Assembly: GCF_005508865.1 (NCBI RefSeq)
Contig: NZ_SCOM01000001.1
Span: 1,054,001-1,118,000, forward strand
Length of the DNA stretch: 64,000 nucleotides
DNA from: Pseudomonas sp. F(2018)
GTDB lineage: Bacteria > Pseudomonadota > Gammaproteobacteria > Pseudomonadales > Pseudomonadaceae
Direction: 5' to 3'
Made by a program: the position numbers and the translations under genes. Positions 45,230-53,023 of this stretch are shown one piece after another. The notes under the pieces are model-generated. The model ran no database searches and was not told where the DNA came from. It saw nothing but the letters and a program-made list of their open reading frames with translations. Every line of letters begins with the position of its first letter. The first letter of the stretch is position 1.

Positions 45230-45306
45230 GCACTCATAGCTCAGCTGGATAGAGTACCCGGCTACGAACCGGGCGGTCGGAGGTTCGAATCCTCCTGAGT
45301 GCGCCA
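45230..45306 (+). tRNA. tRNA-Arg(ACG), copy 1
   Basis: A 77-base tRNA with acceptor GCACTCA/TGAGTGC, anticodon loop CTACGAA (ACG, edited to ICG for CGN codons) and encoded CCA. Confidence 0.97.
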
Positions 45307-45311
45307 TATTG

Positions 45312-45344
45312 AAATGGCTTGCAGCGATGCAGGCCATTTTGTTT
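45312..45344 (+). terminator. Hairpin after tRNA-Arg copy 1
   Basis: A 12-bp stem with one G-T pair (45312-45323 with 45328-45339), loop GCGA, followed by T-rich sequence. Confidence 0.7.
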
Positions 45345-45379
45345 CAACCAGCGGTGATCTGGTCTAAAAAGCGCCATAC

Positions 45380-45456
45380 GCACTCATAGCTCAGCTGGAT
45401 AGAGTACCCGGCTACGAACCGGGCGGTCGGAGGTTCGAATCCTCCTGAGTGCGCCA
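45380..45456 (+). tRNA. tRNA-Arg(ACG), copy 2
   Basis: Identical over all 77 bases to copy 1. It is preceded at 45371-45378 by GCGCCATA, the same bases that follow and end copy 1, as if an intervening tRNA copy had been lost. Confidence 0.97.
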
Positions 45457-45462
45457 TAACCC

Positions 45463-45497
45463 AAAAGGCCCGCAGCGATGCGGGCCTTTTGCTTTTT
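45463..45497 (+). terminator. tRNA cluster terminator
   Basis: Perfect 12-bp stem AAAAGGCCCGCA/TGCGGGCCTTTT, loop GCGA, followed by GCTTTTT. Confidence 0.92.
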
Positions 45498-46003
45498 CAG
45501 CGTTTGCCTTTTTCCTTCACGCAGCCGTACTCGTCGAAGGTCACCTGACGCTTGTTCCCCTTGTCGTCGGCATAGTGATAGCGGGTCTGTCCGTCGTTGC
45601 TGGTGACCTTGTCCGGTTCGCCCAGGCTGCTCTCCACGTCGCGCTGGGTCATGCCGCCGCGTATCTGCTGGCGGATCACGGCGCGCCGTCGTTCGCTGCT
45701 GGTGAGCTTATTGCCGCAGCCATCCTGCTTGGTGCCAACCACTACGAGCTGTTCGTCATCCTTTTTCTTGGCTTTTGCTTTCGCTCGGGTCTTTTGAGCC
45801 TTGGCTAGTGGCACGGCTTTGCCTTTGCCTGGCGTAGGGTTATAGGCCTCCTGCAGATCCTGGCTGGCCTCTTTCGGACAGCCGTGCAGGGTGTAGGTGA
45901 TGTGGCCCTTGTCATCTTCGCAGCGGAACACGGTAGAGGCGTGGGAATGGGTGGTGGGGTAGAGCAGGGATGCGCAAATTCCTGCGCAGATCAGTCGCAG
46001 CAT
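45497..46003 (-). CDS. Exported DUF4124-domain protein with BamE-like C-terminus
   Basis: This 168-residue exported protein has a signal peptide (1-22, ending HSHA), then a DUF4124-type segment (VFRCEDDKGHITYT..GCP). A Lys/Ala-rich linker (QKTRAKAKAKKKDD) follows. The C-terminal part (IRGGMTQRDVESSLGEPDKV, then YHYADDKGNKRQVTFD) resembles the small BamE/OmlA fold. The role is probably envelope-related, but no function is known. Confidence 0.85.
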   Translation of the reverse strand: MLRLICAGICASLLYPTTHSHASTVFRCEDDKGHITYTLHGCPKEASQDLQEAYNPTPGKGKAVPLAKAQKTRAKAKAKKKDDEQLVVVGTKQDGCGNKLTSSERRRAVIRQQIRGGMTQRDVESSLGEPDKVTSNDGQTRYHYADDKGNKRQVTFDEYGCVKEKGKR

Positions 46004-46174
46004 GACTCGTCCTCCTTGACGGTTGCCTTCCCCAGCCTAGACCGTCCTCGTGGGCTCGCCAGCGTGCCTTGTGACGCAGCGCATGCGTCGAAGAAGCAGG
46101 TTGTGCGGGCGTCTAGAAAAGCGCTGCAAGCGCTTGTTCTAGGCCTGATTTTGTCGCGTCGAAACGGAGTGCGG

Positions 46175-46207
46175 TGCTATCATTGCAAGGTCAGCCCCGC
46201 CGGGGCT
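46175..46207 (+). promoter_or_regulatory. mgtE promoter and leader hairpin
   Basis: The 318-base gap 46004-46321 has an extended -10 (TGCTATCAT, hexamer 46178-46183). Its transcript would quickly form AGCCCC/GGGGCT (46193-46198, 46202-46207). The leader would be about 130 bases long and contains the small frame at 46222. The first 140 bases of the gap show nothing. Confidence 0.5.
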
Positions 46208-46221
46208 TGTGGAAAACCACC

Positions 46222-46281
46222 ATGGACTTACCCAGTAGTTACTCAACTTATTTTTCGCCCAATCGCGTTTTGACTGATTGA
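46222..46281 (+). CDS. Candidate leader peptide of mgtE (19 codons)
   Basis: ATG 46222 to TGA 46281 encodes MDLPSSYSTYFSPNRVLTD, with a GGAAAA element 10 bases before the start and a hairpin just upstream. It ends 40 bases before mgtE. Short Pro- and acid-containing leader peptides control Mg2+ transporter genes in enterobacteria (mgtL, corL). An equivalent for MgtE is speculation based on position and length. Confidence 0.3.
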   Translation: MDLPSSYSTYFSPNRVLTD

Positions 46282-46321
46282 CCCCCGCGGCGCGCCCTGC
46301 TGCTGGGGTGGAGCGTGCCGT

Positions 46322-47764
46322 ATGACTGAAGTAGAAGCCAAAAAGCCGCAAGAAAGCCTGCAGGACCGCCTCGCTCAGGTGGTCGAGCTGCTGCACCGCC
46401 ACAAGCTGGTCGAAAGCCTGACTCATCGTCAGGAAGGCCAGCACCAGGATCTGGTGGAAAACCTGGTCCACCGGCAGAACCTCGCCGAACTGCAGCGCAA
46501 GCTCGATGAGCTGCACTCCGCCGACGTTGCTCACATCCTCGAAGCTCTCCCGCTTGGCGACCGCCTGACTGTCTGGCAGCTGGTCAAGGCCGAGCGCGAC
46601 GGCGATATCCTCCTCGAAGTCTCCGATGCGGTCCGCGAATCCCTGATCGCGGACATGGATGACCATGAAATTCTCGCCGCCGCCAAGGATATGGATGCGG
46701 ATGAGCTCGCTGACCTCGCTCCCGAGTTGCCGCGCGATGTAGTGCTCGAGCTGATGGAGTCCCTGGACGCCCAGCAGCGTGAGCGCGTGCGGTCGGCGCT
46801 GTCCTACGAGGACGACCAGGTCGGTGCGCTGATGGACTTCGAGATGGTTACCATCCGCGAGGACGTCAGCCTGGAAGTGGTGCTGCGCTATCTGCGGCGA
46901 CTGAAAGAGCTGCCGGGACACACCGACAAGCTGTTCGTGGTCGATTACGACGGCGTGCTCAAGGGCGTGCTGCCGATCAAGCGCTTGCTGGTTAATGATC
47001 CGGACAAGCAGGTCGGCGAGGTCATGGCCAGCGATCCGGTGAGCTTCCAGCCGAACGAGGATGCCCATGACGCCGCCCAGGCGTTCGAGCGCTACGACCT
47101 GATTTCCGCGCCGGTAGTGGACAAGGAGGGCCGCCTGATCGGGCGTCTGACCATCGACGAGATGGTCGACCTGATCCGTGAGGAGAGCGAGAGCGAAGTG
47201 CTCAACATGGCCGGTCTGCGCGAGGAGGAGGACATCTTCGCCTCGGTATGGAAGTCGCTCGGCAACCGCTGGGCCTGGCTGGCCATCAACCTGATCACCG
47301 CCTTCCTGGCGTCGCGTGTGATCGGCCTGTTCGAGGGCTCGATCGAGAAACTGGTAGCTTTGGCCGCTCTGATGCCGATCGTGGCTGGCATCGGTGGTAA
47401 CTCGGGCAACCAGACCATCACCATGATCGTGCGCGCCATGGCCCTGGATCAGGTCGGTACCGGCAATACCTCACGCCTGATGCGCAAGGAGTTGGGGGTA
47501 GCGCTGATCAATGGTCTGGTCTGGGGTGGTGTGATTGGTGTAGTTGCCTTCTGGCTTTATGACAGCTGGTCGTTGGGCTTGGTAATGACGGGTGCCATGA
47601 CGCTGAACCTGCTGCTGGCTGCGTTGATGGGGGTGCTGATTCCCATGACGCTGGTGCGCATGGGGCGCGATCCGGCCATGGGTGCCAGTGTGATGATCAC
47701 TGCCATGACCGACAGCGGTGGATTCTTCATCTTCCTGGGACTGGCTACGCTGTTCCTGCTCTGA
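46322..47764 (+). CDS. mgtE: Magnesium transporter MgtE
   Basis: This 480-residue inner-membrane Mg2+ channel has a cytoplasmic N domain (about 20-160; right-handed superhelix), a CBS pair (about 165-285), the plug helix and five membrane helices. Conserved pore residues lie in MPIVAGIGGNSGNQ and in the final TDSGGFFIFLGLATLFLL. The N and CBS domains sense internal Mg2+ and close the channel. A terminator follows. Confidence 0.96.
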   Translation: MTEVEAKKPQESLQDRLAQVVELLHRHKLVESLTHRQEGQHQDLVENLVHRQNLAELQRKLDELHSADVAHILEALPLGDRLTVWQLVKAERDGDILLEVSDAVRESLIADMDDHEILAAAKDMDADELADLAPELPRDVVLELMESLDAQQRERVRSALSYEDDQVGALMDFEMVTIREDVSLEVVLRYLRRLKELPGHTDKLFVVDYDGVLKGVLPIKRLLVNDPDKQVGEVMASDPVSFQPNEDAHDAAQAFERYDLISAPVVDKEGRLIGRLTIDEMVDLIREESESEVLNMAGLREEEDIFASVWKSLGNRWAWLAINLITAFLASRVIGLFEGSIEKLVALAALMPIVAGIGGNSGNQTITMIVRAMALDQVGTGNTSRLMRKELGVALINGLVWGGVIGVVAFWLYDSWSLGLVMTGAMTLNLLLAALMGVLIPMTLVRMGRDPAMGASVMITAMTDSGGFFIFLGLATLFLL

Positions 47765-47775
47765 TCGGCAGGCAC

Positions 47776-47803
47776 AAAAAAGCCGGCATTAGCCGGCTTT
47801 TTT
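47776..47803. terminator. Bidirectional terminator, mgtE/amrZ
   Basis: AAAAAAGCCGGC/GCCGGCTTTTTT stem, loop ATTA. Serves mgtE and the converging amrZ. Confidence 0.93.
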
Positions 47804-47825
47804 ATTGGGGGTGGTGCGGAGAGAT

Positions 47826-48143
47826 TCAGGCCTCTTCGCTGGCCAGCTCCGCATCGTGAGCGATCAGTGCGACTAGTGCGTTCTGCTGGCGGCGCGACAG
47901 TTGACGGAAGCGTTGCAGCAGTTCGCGTTCATGCAGGGATAGTTCTGGACTGTCTATGTGCAGGTTCAGCTCGTCGCCCAGAGAGCCTTCCTGGAACAGG
48001 CTCTGCTCCAGGCGCGCAATGATTTCCGAGTTCATGCTGCGGTGATGATTACGCGCCACGTCGGCGATGCGCTCACGCATACCGTCGGGCAGGCGGACTA
48101 CAAACTTGTCAGCCGTACGGCTGGAATAGATGGCCTGTTTCAT
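47826..48143 (-). CDS. amrZ: Biofilm/motility regulator AmrZ (AlgZ)
   Basis: This 105-residue ribbon-helix-helix (Arc-type) DNA-binding protein matches AmrZ closely: [17 protein letters not shown], then [17 protein letters not shown], then [19 protein letters not shown] and [17 protein letters not shown]. In P. aeruginosa it activates alginate and twitching genes and represses flagellar and psl genes. The N-terminus is slightly shorter than in P. aeruginosa. A psl operon lies 3.5 kb away on the same strand, whereas the two are unlinked in P. aeruginosa. Confidence 0.95.
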   Translation of the reverse strand: MKQAIYSSRTADKFVVRLPDGMRERIADVARNHHRSMNSEIIARLEQSLFQEGSLGDELNLHIDSPELSLHERELLQRFRQLSRRQQNALVALIAHDAELASEEA

Positions 48144-48592
48144 AGGGCGTATACATTAAACCGGTTAGTTCAGGAAAGCGATGCTGGCAATCAGCTACAC
48201 ATTGTCGCTGCTTTGACCATGTTAGGCGCTAGCCGTTCAGCCGGTAACAGCATCGGTTCGGTTTTTGATCGGTCGACTATTTGACGCCAATTACGCGACG
48301 TAATTGTGGTCCGAATGCAGGCGCATTGCCAGCACCAATTGTCCGAAATGCGTACAGCTAAGCAAAACTGGTGCACTGGTCAGTATACGAATTGCCTGGA
48401 ATGCCCTAAATAGAGCGGCTTATACATTGCCGGTTATTCAGATGGCTCGGATCTCGACGGTATCTCAGACCGTCGCTGGCGGCTAGGGATCGTCGGGCGG
48501 TAATGGTCTATTGGCTTGTAAGAAGCTGGGCGAATGGCATGACAAACATGCCTCTGCCCGTTAACATGCCGCCCCGTCGCAGAGCGATCGCT
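48144..48592 (-). promoter_or_regulatory. amrZ upstream region
   Basis: This 449-base gap is clearly richer in A+T than its surroundings and has no credible gene. It holds a perfect inverted repeat CAATTAC/GTAATTG (48288-48306, loop GCGAC) and, at its right end, the tRNA-Arg promoter. Long regulatory regions are usual for amrZ, which is autoregulated and AlgU-dependent in P. aeruginosa. No clear AlgU promoter was found. Confidence 0.45.
48539..48567 (+). promoter_or_regulatory. tRNA-Arg(CCT) promoter
   Basis: ATGACA (48539-48544), 17 bases, TAACAT (48562-48567), 25 bases before the tRNA. Confidence 0.55.
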
Positions 48593-48669
48593 GTCCCAGT
48601 AGCTCAATTGGATAGAGCATCCCCCTCCTAAGGGGAAGGTTGGAGGTTCGACCCCTCTCTGGGACGCCA
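48593..48669 (+). tRNA. tRNA-Arg(CCT)
   Basis: A 77-base tRNA with acceptor GTCCCAG/CTGGGAC, anticodon loop CTCCTAA (CCT) and encoded CCA. It reads the rare AGG codon. Confidence 0.97.
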
Positions 48670-48674
48670 TACAT

Positions 48675-48710
48675 AAAAGCCCGCAAGCCAAAAAGCATGC
48701 GGGCTTTTTC
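48675..48710 (+). terminator. tRNA-Arg(CCT) terminator
   Basis: AAAAGCCCGCA/TGCGGGCTTTT stem (48675-48685, 48698-48708) with a 12-nt loop, then T. Confidence 0.88.
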
Positions 48711-48723
48711 GTGAGGGTAAAAA

Positions 48724-48753
48724 TAAAAAAACCGGCCACTGAGGGCCGGTTTT
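48724..48753 (-). terminator. tRNA-Pro terminator
   Basis: AAAACCGGCC/GGCCGGTTTT stem (48728-48737, 48744-48753). On the minus strand the A-run to its left gives a T-tract after the hairpin. Confidence 0.85.
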
Positions 48754-48782
48754 CTAATCGACTTTGCTGTCGATTCGGGATT

Positions 48783-48859
48783 TGGTCGGAGCGACTGGAT
48801 TCGAACCAGCGACCTTCTCGTCCCGAACGAGACGCGCTACCAAGCTGCGCTACGCTCCG
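48783..48859 (-). tRNA. tRNA-Pro(CGG)
   Basis: A 77-base minus-strand tRNA with acceptor CGGAGCG/CGCTCCG, anticodon loop TTCGGGA (CGG), T-arm GGTTCGAATCC and encoded CCA. Its promoter is TTGTGC, 16 bases, TAAAAT at 48873-48900. Confidence 0.97.
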
Positions 48860-48872
48860 AAGGATGGCGCGC

Positions 48873-48900
48873 ATTTTACCGAAAAAGTTTTGCGGCACAA
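48873..48900 (-). promoter_or_regulatory. tRNA-Pro promoter
   Basis: On the minus strand TTGTGC (48900-48895), 16 bases, TAAAAT (48878-48873). Confidence 0.65.
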
Positions 48901-48949
48901 GGGGTTAGCTGGAAGATTTTTGCCGCCACGATTCCGTGTGGCGCGCTGC

Positions 48950-49168
48950 TCAGAACTCTTTGACGGTAATGACCTGATCCTTGTTCACCCGTGTCGGTTT
49001 GCCGTCGAGCTGTTCGAATTCGTAGAAGCCGGATTCCTCATCGAACTCGGGCACGTCCGTAGTATGGATCTGAGTGCCGTCATTGAGAGTGATGACGCTG
49101 GGCGTCGAGCAGCCGGCCAGTGCCAGCAAGCCGGTGGCGAGCAGGGCGGTCAGGGTCCGTTGGGTCAT
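48950..49168 (-). CDS. Small YgdI/YgdR-like lipoprotein
   Basis: This 72-residue lipoprotein has a signal peptide ending in the lipobox LALAGC (Cys at 20). The mature part is the DUF903 SH3-like domain (YgdI/YgdR family: ITLNDGTQIHTTDVPEFDEESG). It is anchored in the envelope; function unknown. It lies 58 bases beyond the mobA stop on the same strand. Confidence 0.92.
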   Translation of the reverse strand: MTQRTLTALLATGLLALAGCSTPSVITLNDGTQIHTTDVPEFDEESGFYEFEQLDGKPTRVNKDQVITVKEF

Positions 49169-49226
49169 GGGTACCTCCGGGAGTCATGGGGTACGTAAGA
49201 CGAGGATTTGCCGCTGCGGTTCCCGA

Positions 49227-49808
49227 TCAGCCGCGTAGCAGTTCCAGCGTATTGAAATTGGCCAGGCGCGTGTCGCCCGGTTCGCAGGAGAACTCCCGCG
49301 GGTCGAGCCGCAGCATCGCGCGCAGCGGGCTGCGCTCGCCGTTCTGCCAGATCCGCTGCAGCGGCTGTAGCAGGGAGCGTGGCAGCAAGCAGAACAGCGG
49401 CTGCCACTGCTCGCCCTGGCGGACCATCACCGGTTTGCCGGGATGCTCCCGGGCCAGGCGGCGCAACTCCGCCAGAAGGCTCTCGTCCGCCAGCGGCGCA
49501 TCGCAGGGTAGTACCAGCAACTGTTCGTGGCGCGCTGCGGCAAGGCCGCTCAGCAGGCCGGCCAGGGGGCCGGGAAAGTCCGGCTCGGCGTCGCTCACCA
49601 GTTGATCGGCGAACCGCGCATAGCGCTCGGCATTGCGGTTGCAGGAGATGATCAGGTCATCGGTCAGCGGCCGTACCCGTTCATGCAGATGGGCGATCAG
49701 CGGTCGGTCGCGCCATTCCAGCAGCCCCTTGTCCTGGCCGCCCATGCGCTGCCCGCGGCCGCCGGCCAGCAGCAGGATGGAGCAGGGTGGAAGCGCAGGC
49801 GTGGTCAT
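49227..49808 (-). CDS. mobA: Molybdenum cofactor guanylyltransferase
   Basis: This 193-residue enzyme joins GMP to molybdopterin to form the bis-MGD cofactor. The nucleotidyltransferase signature [20 protein letters not shown] is complete, and [11 protein letters not shown] supplies the metal-binding aspartate. Start at 49808 ([17 protein letters not shown]). It is divergent from moaB with 66 bases between. Confidence 0.95.
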   Translation of the reverse strand: MTTPALPPCSILLLAGGRGQRMGGQDKGLLEWRDRPLIAHLHERVRPLTDDLIISCNRNAERYARFADQLVSDAEPDFPGPLAGLLSGLAAARHEQLLVLPCDAPLADESLLAELRRLAREHPGKPVMVRQGEQWQPLFCLLPRSLLQPLQRIWQNGERSPLRAMLRLDPREFSCEPGDTRLANFNTLELLRG

Positions 49809-49874
49809 GGCAGGGCTCTGGGTCGGGGCCTGTGGTATAACACCGGCCAGTTTTCGCCACAACCGGATCACGCC

Positions 49875-50414
49875 ATGAGCCACAAGGCCGAGGCGGCTTT
49901 CGTGCCGCTGAACATCGCCGTTCTCACCGTCAGCGACACCCGCTCGCTGGAAACCGACACCTCCGGCCAGCTGTTCGTCGATCGCCTCACCGCCGCGGGC
50001 CATCACCTGGCCGCGCGGGTGCTGCTGAAGGATGATCTGTACCGCATTCGTGCCCAGGTGGCGCAATGGATCGCCGAGGATGAGGTGCAGGTGGTGCTGA
50101 TCACCGGCGGCACCGGCTTCACCGGCCGCGACAGCACGCCCGAGGCGGTACGCTGCCTGCTGGACAAGCAGGTGGATGGCTTCGGCGAGCTGTTCCGGCA
50201 GATATCCGTGGCCGATATCGGCACCTCCACCATTCAGTCACGCGCCCTGGCTGGCCTGGCCAACGGCACCCTGGTGTGCTGCCTGCCGGGCTCGACCAAC
50301 GCCTGCCGTACAGCCTGGGACGGCATCCTCGGCGAGCAGCTGGACAACCGCCACCGCCCCTGCAATTTCGTCCCGCACCTGAAGCAGGCCGCCGCCTGCG
50401 AGAGCCGCGGATGA
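49875..50414 (+). CDS. moaB: Molybdenum cofactor biosynthesis protein MoaB
   Basis: This 179-residue MogA/MoaB-family protein adenylylates molybdopterin before metal insertion. It has the MoCF-binding motif [19 protein letters not shown] and the pocket loop [17 protein letters not shown] -10-like element lies at 49836-49841. It overlaps moeA by 4 bases. The mobA-moaB-moeA set corresponds to PA3030-PA3028 in P. aeruginosa. Confidence 0.95.
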   Translation: MSHKAEAAFVPLNIAVLTVSDTRSLETDTSGQLFVDRLTAAGHHLAARVLLKDDLYRIRAQVAQWIAEDEVQVVLITGGTGFTGRDSTPEAVRCLLDKQVDGFGELFRQISVADIGTSTIQSRALAGLANGTLVCCLPGSTNACRTAWDGILGEQLDNRHRPCNFVPHLKQAAACESRG

Positions 50415-51607
50415 GCCTGCTGCCGGTCGAAGAAGCGTTGCAGCGCCTGCTCACCCTGGCCGAGGCCACGCCCATTCATGGTCGCGAAATAGTCGTGCTG
50501 GCCGCCGCCGATGGTCGCGTGCTGGCCACCGATCTGGTCGCTGGCCTCGACCTGCCGCCCTGGCCCAACAGCGCCATGGACGGCTACGCCCTGCGCCTGG
50601 CCGATGGCCAGGGCGGGCCGCTACCGATCAGTCAGCGCATCCTCGCCGGCCAGGCTCCCGAACCGCTGCAGTCCGGCACCTGCGCGCGTATCTTCACTGG
50701 TGCACCGATGCCCAGCGGGGCCGACACGGTAGAGATGCAGGAGAACGTCGAGCTGCTGGCCGATGGCCGAGTGCGTTTCCGCGAACCGCTCGAGGCCGGA
50801 CAGAACGTCCGCCCGCGAGGCCAGGAGACCCGCGCCGGCGAAGTGGTGCTGCCCGCCAGCACCCGCCTGGGCCCGGTCGAGCTGGGTCTGGCCGCCTCGC
50901 TCGGCAACGCTGTTCTGGCGGTGCGGCGCAAGCCGCGAGTGGCGGTGATTTCCACCGGAGACGAACTGATCGAGCCCGGTCAACCGCTCGGCGCGGGGCA
51001 GATCTACAACAGCAACCGCAGCCTGCTCTGCGCCTGGCTGCAACGCCTGGGCTGCGAAGTACTCGATGCCGGCATCCTGCCAGACGATGCGCAGCGCACC
51101 CGCGACGCCCTGGCGGCGCTGGGTGATGCCGATCTGATCCTGTCCACTGGCGGTGTGTCGGTGGGCGAGGCCGACTACCTCGGCCAGGTCTTGCACGAGG
51201 AGGGTGGGCTGGCCCTGTGGAAGCTGGCGATCAAGCCTGGCAAGCCGCTGACCTGCGGCCACTTCCGCGGTGTGCCGGTGCTGGGGTTGCCGGGTAATCC
51301 GGCCTCGACCCTGGTGACCTTCGGTCTGCTGGCGCGTCCCTATCTGCTGCGTCGCCTCGGCGTGCAGCGGGTCGAGCCGTTGGCGTTCCAGGTGCCGGCC
51401 GGCTTCACCTGGAACAAGGCGGGCAAGCGTCGCGAGTATCTCCGCGGGCGAATCGAGGGCGGCCGCGCCGTGCTCTACCCGAACCAGAGCTCCGGTGTAC
51501 TGCGCAGCGCCGCCTGGGCTGATGGCCTGGTGGAAGTACTGGAAGACCGGACCTATGCCGAAGGCGACTCGCTGCGCTTCATCCCGCTGAGCGAGCTGCT
51601 GGCCTGA
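50411..51607 (+). CDS. moeA: Molybdopterin molybdenumtransferase MoeA
   Basis: This 398-residue enzyme inserts molybdate into adenylylated molybdopterin. Motifs: NSAMDGYALR at the N-terminus, FTGAPMPSGADTVEMQEN, STGDELIEPGQPL, and the MoCF motif LILSTGGVSVGEADYL. It is translationally coupled to moaB. Its stop is 4 bases from the end of the convergent pslK gene, so no intergenic terminator separates them. Confidence 0.95.
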   Translation: MSLLPVEEALQRLLTLAEATPIHGREIVVLAAADGRVLATDLVAGLDLPPWPNSAMDGYALRLADGQGGPLPISQRILAGQAPEPLQSGTCARIFTGAPMPSGADTVEMQENVELLADGRVRFREPLEAGQNVRPRGQETRAGEVVLPASTRLGPVELGLAASLGNAVLAVRRKPRVAVISTGDELIEPGQPLGAGQIYNSNRSLLCAWLQRLGCEVLDAGILPDDAQRTRDALAALGDADLILSTGGVSVGEADYLGQVLHEEGGLALWKLAIKPGKPLTCGHFRGVPVLGLPGNPASTLVTFGLLARPYLLRRLGVQRVEPLAFQVPAGFTWNKAGKRREYLRGRIEGGRAVLYPNQSSGVLRSAAWADGLVEVLEDRTYAEGDSLRFIPLSELLA

Positions 51608-51611
51608 TACT

Positions 51612-53015
51612 CTAGCGCCAAGGCTTGAGCCATAGTGCCAACCCGCCCATGGAGGCGACAGCCCCCAGGCTGCTCAACCCCAGCTGCAGCCACGGATTCG
51701 TTAGGGGATGTAGTAGCAATGCGGCTACTCCCAGCAAGACCAGGCTAGTCAGCCATTGTGCGGGCCAACTCAAGCTGGCGAGCAAGCCCTGGCGCTGCAG
51801 TAGCAACAGGCTAGTGAGCAGGACACCGGCCATGGCTGCCACGGGGATTCCGGGCAGACCTAGCGCCCAGGGCAGTGCGGCTAGCAACAGGGCATTGAGC
51901 GCGCTGCCAGCCAGTTCGCAGCGCAGCGGTAAACGGGTATCGCCACTGGCGTAGGCGTAGCGTGCCAGCAGGGCATTCCATGCGCCGAACACCAGGGGAA
52001 TCGCGAGCCATGCCAACAGTGTTGGCAATGGGCTTTCATGCATCTCGTCTGGCAGCAGCAGGTCTATTAGCGCGGGGCCGGCACCTATCAAGCCAAAGGC
52101 CGCCGGCAGGCTGAGCAGGGTGGCTGCTGCCAGTCCGCGCCGCAGCAGCGATAGACGTTCTTCCGTAGCGCGAGTGCTCAACATGCCGAGCAGCACCTGA
52201 TTGAGCGCCATCAACGCGATCAGTGGCAGGTTGATCAGCTTGCGAGCAAGATTTACCCAGGTCACGGCACCTTCGCCGAGCAGGCTGGCTACCAGGCGTT
52301 CGAGCAGGGCCAGGCCCTGGCTTGCCGCATTGCTGGCCAACAATGGTCCGATCTGCCGCAGAAGCTCTCGACCACTGCCTGCTTCGCCATGCCAATCCCA
52401 CGGGCGCCAGCCCTGGCGCAGGCTGGGCAATGTCAGCGCCAGAGGCATCAGCAGGCTGCCAAGCACGCAGGCCAGAGCCAGCTCATCGGCTTGGCAGGCG
52501 CCACCGCGCAGGGCCAGCCAGAACACTGGCGGCAGGTTGAACAGCAGCGAGCCCAGGCCGGCAAGCACGAAGCGTTCGCCGGCCTGCAGCGGGATGCTCA
52601 GCCAGGCGTGCAGTAGTAAGCCAGGGGTGCACAGTGCCAGCAGGCGCAGGCTGGCGCTGGCCTCGCTCTGTGCTGTGGTTCCCAGGCCAGGGCCGATCAG
52701 CTGTGTCCACAGTGGTGCGGGGCCTGCCAGCAGAGCGCTTAGCAGGACAGCGACGAGCAACAGCCAAGGGGTCAGGCCGTTCAGCCAATACTGGCGACGT
52801 AGCGGATCGCGCTGTTGGTACAGTGGCAAGGCAGCGGCACTGAGTAGGCCGGCAGCCAGGGTCATGCGCAGCGCTTCGGGCAGGAACAGGGCGACCAGGA
52901 ACGCATCGCTGCGTGCGCCGGCCCCCCAGTTGGCCACCAGCAGCCATTCGCGGGCGAAGCCGAGCATCAGCCCGGTCAGGGTGGCCAGGGTCAACCAGAG
53001 GGTGCTGTTAAACAT
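51612..53015 (-). CDS. pslK: PslK-like flippase (MurJ/MVF family)
   Basis: This 467-residue protein has about 12-14 membrane helices of the MviN/MurJ lipid-linked oligosaccharide flippase family. Near the N-terminus, GFAREWLLVANWGAGARSDAFLVA is the family's diagnostic region. P. aeruginosa PslK is of the same type and length (about 469). It would move lipid-linked Psl repeat units across the inner membrane. It is the last gene of the psl operon here; no pslL-pslO follows. Confidence 0.88.
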   Translation of the reverse strand: MFNSTLWLTLATLTGLMLGFAREWLLVANWGAGARSDAFLVALFLPEALRMTLAAGLLSAAALPLYQQRDPLRRQYWLNGLTPWLLLVAVLLSALLAGPAPLWTQLIGPGLGTTAQSEASASLRLLALCTPGLLLHAWLSIPLQAGERFVLAGLGSLLFNLPPVFWLALRGGACQADELALACVLGSLLMPLALTLPSLRQGWRPWDWHGEAGSGRELLRQIGPLLASNAASQGLALLERLVASLLGEGAVTWVNLARKLINLPLIALMALNQVLLGMLSTRATEERLSLLRRGLAAATLLSLPAAFGLIGAGPALIDLLLPDEMHESPLPTLLAWLAIPLVFGAWNALLARYAYASGDTRLPLRCELAGSALNALLLAALPWALGLPGIPVAAMAGVLLTSLLLLQRQGLLASLSWPAQWLTSLVLLGVAALLLHPLTNPWLQLGLSSLGAVASMGGLALWLKPWR

Positions 53016-53023
53016 CGTGCCGG

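Noticed and set aside
45230..48859. Integrated element or attachment site at the tRNA genes
   Set aside because: No integrase, no direct repeat of a tRNA 3' end beyond the 8-base scar, and the genes between are core genes.
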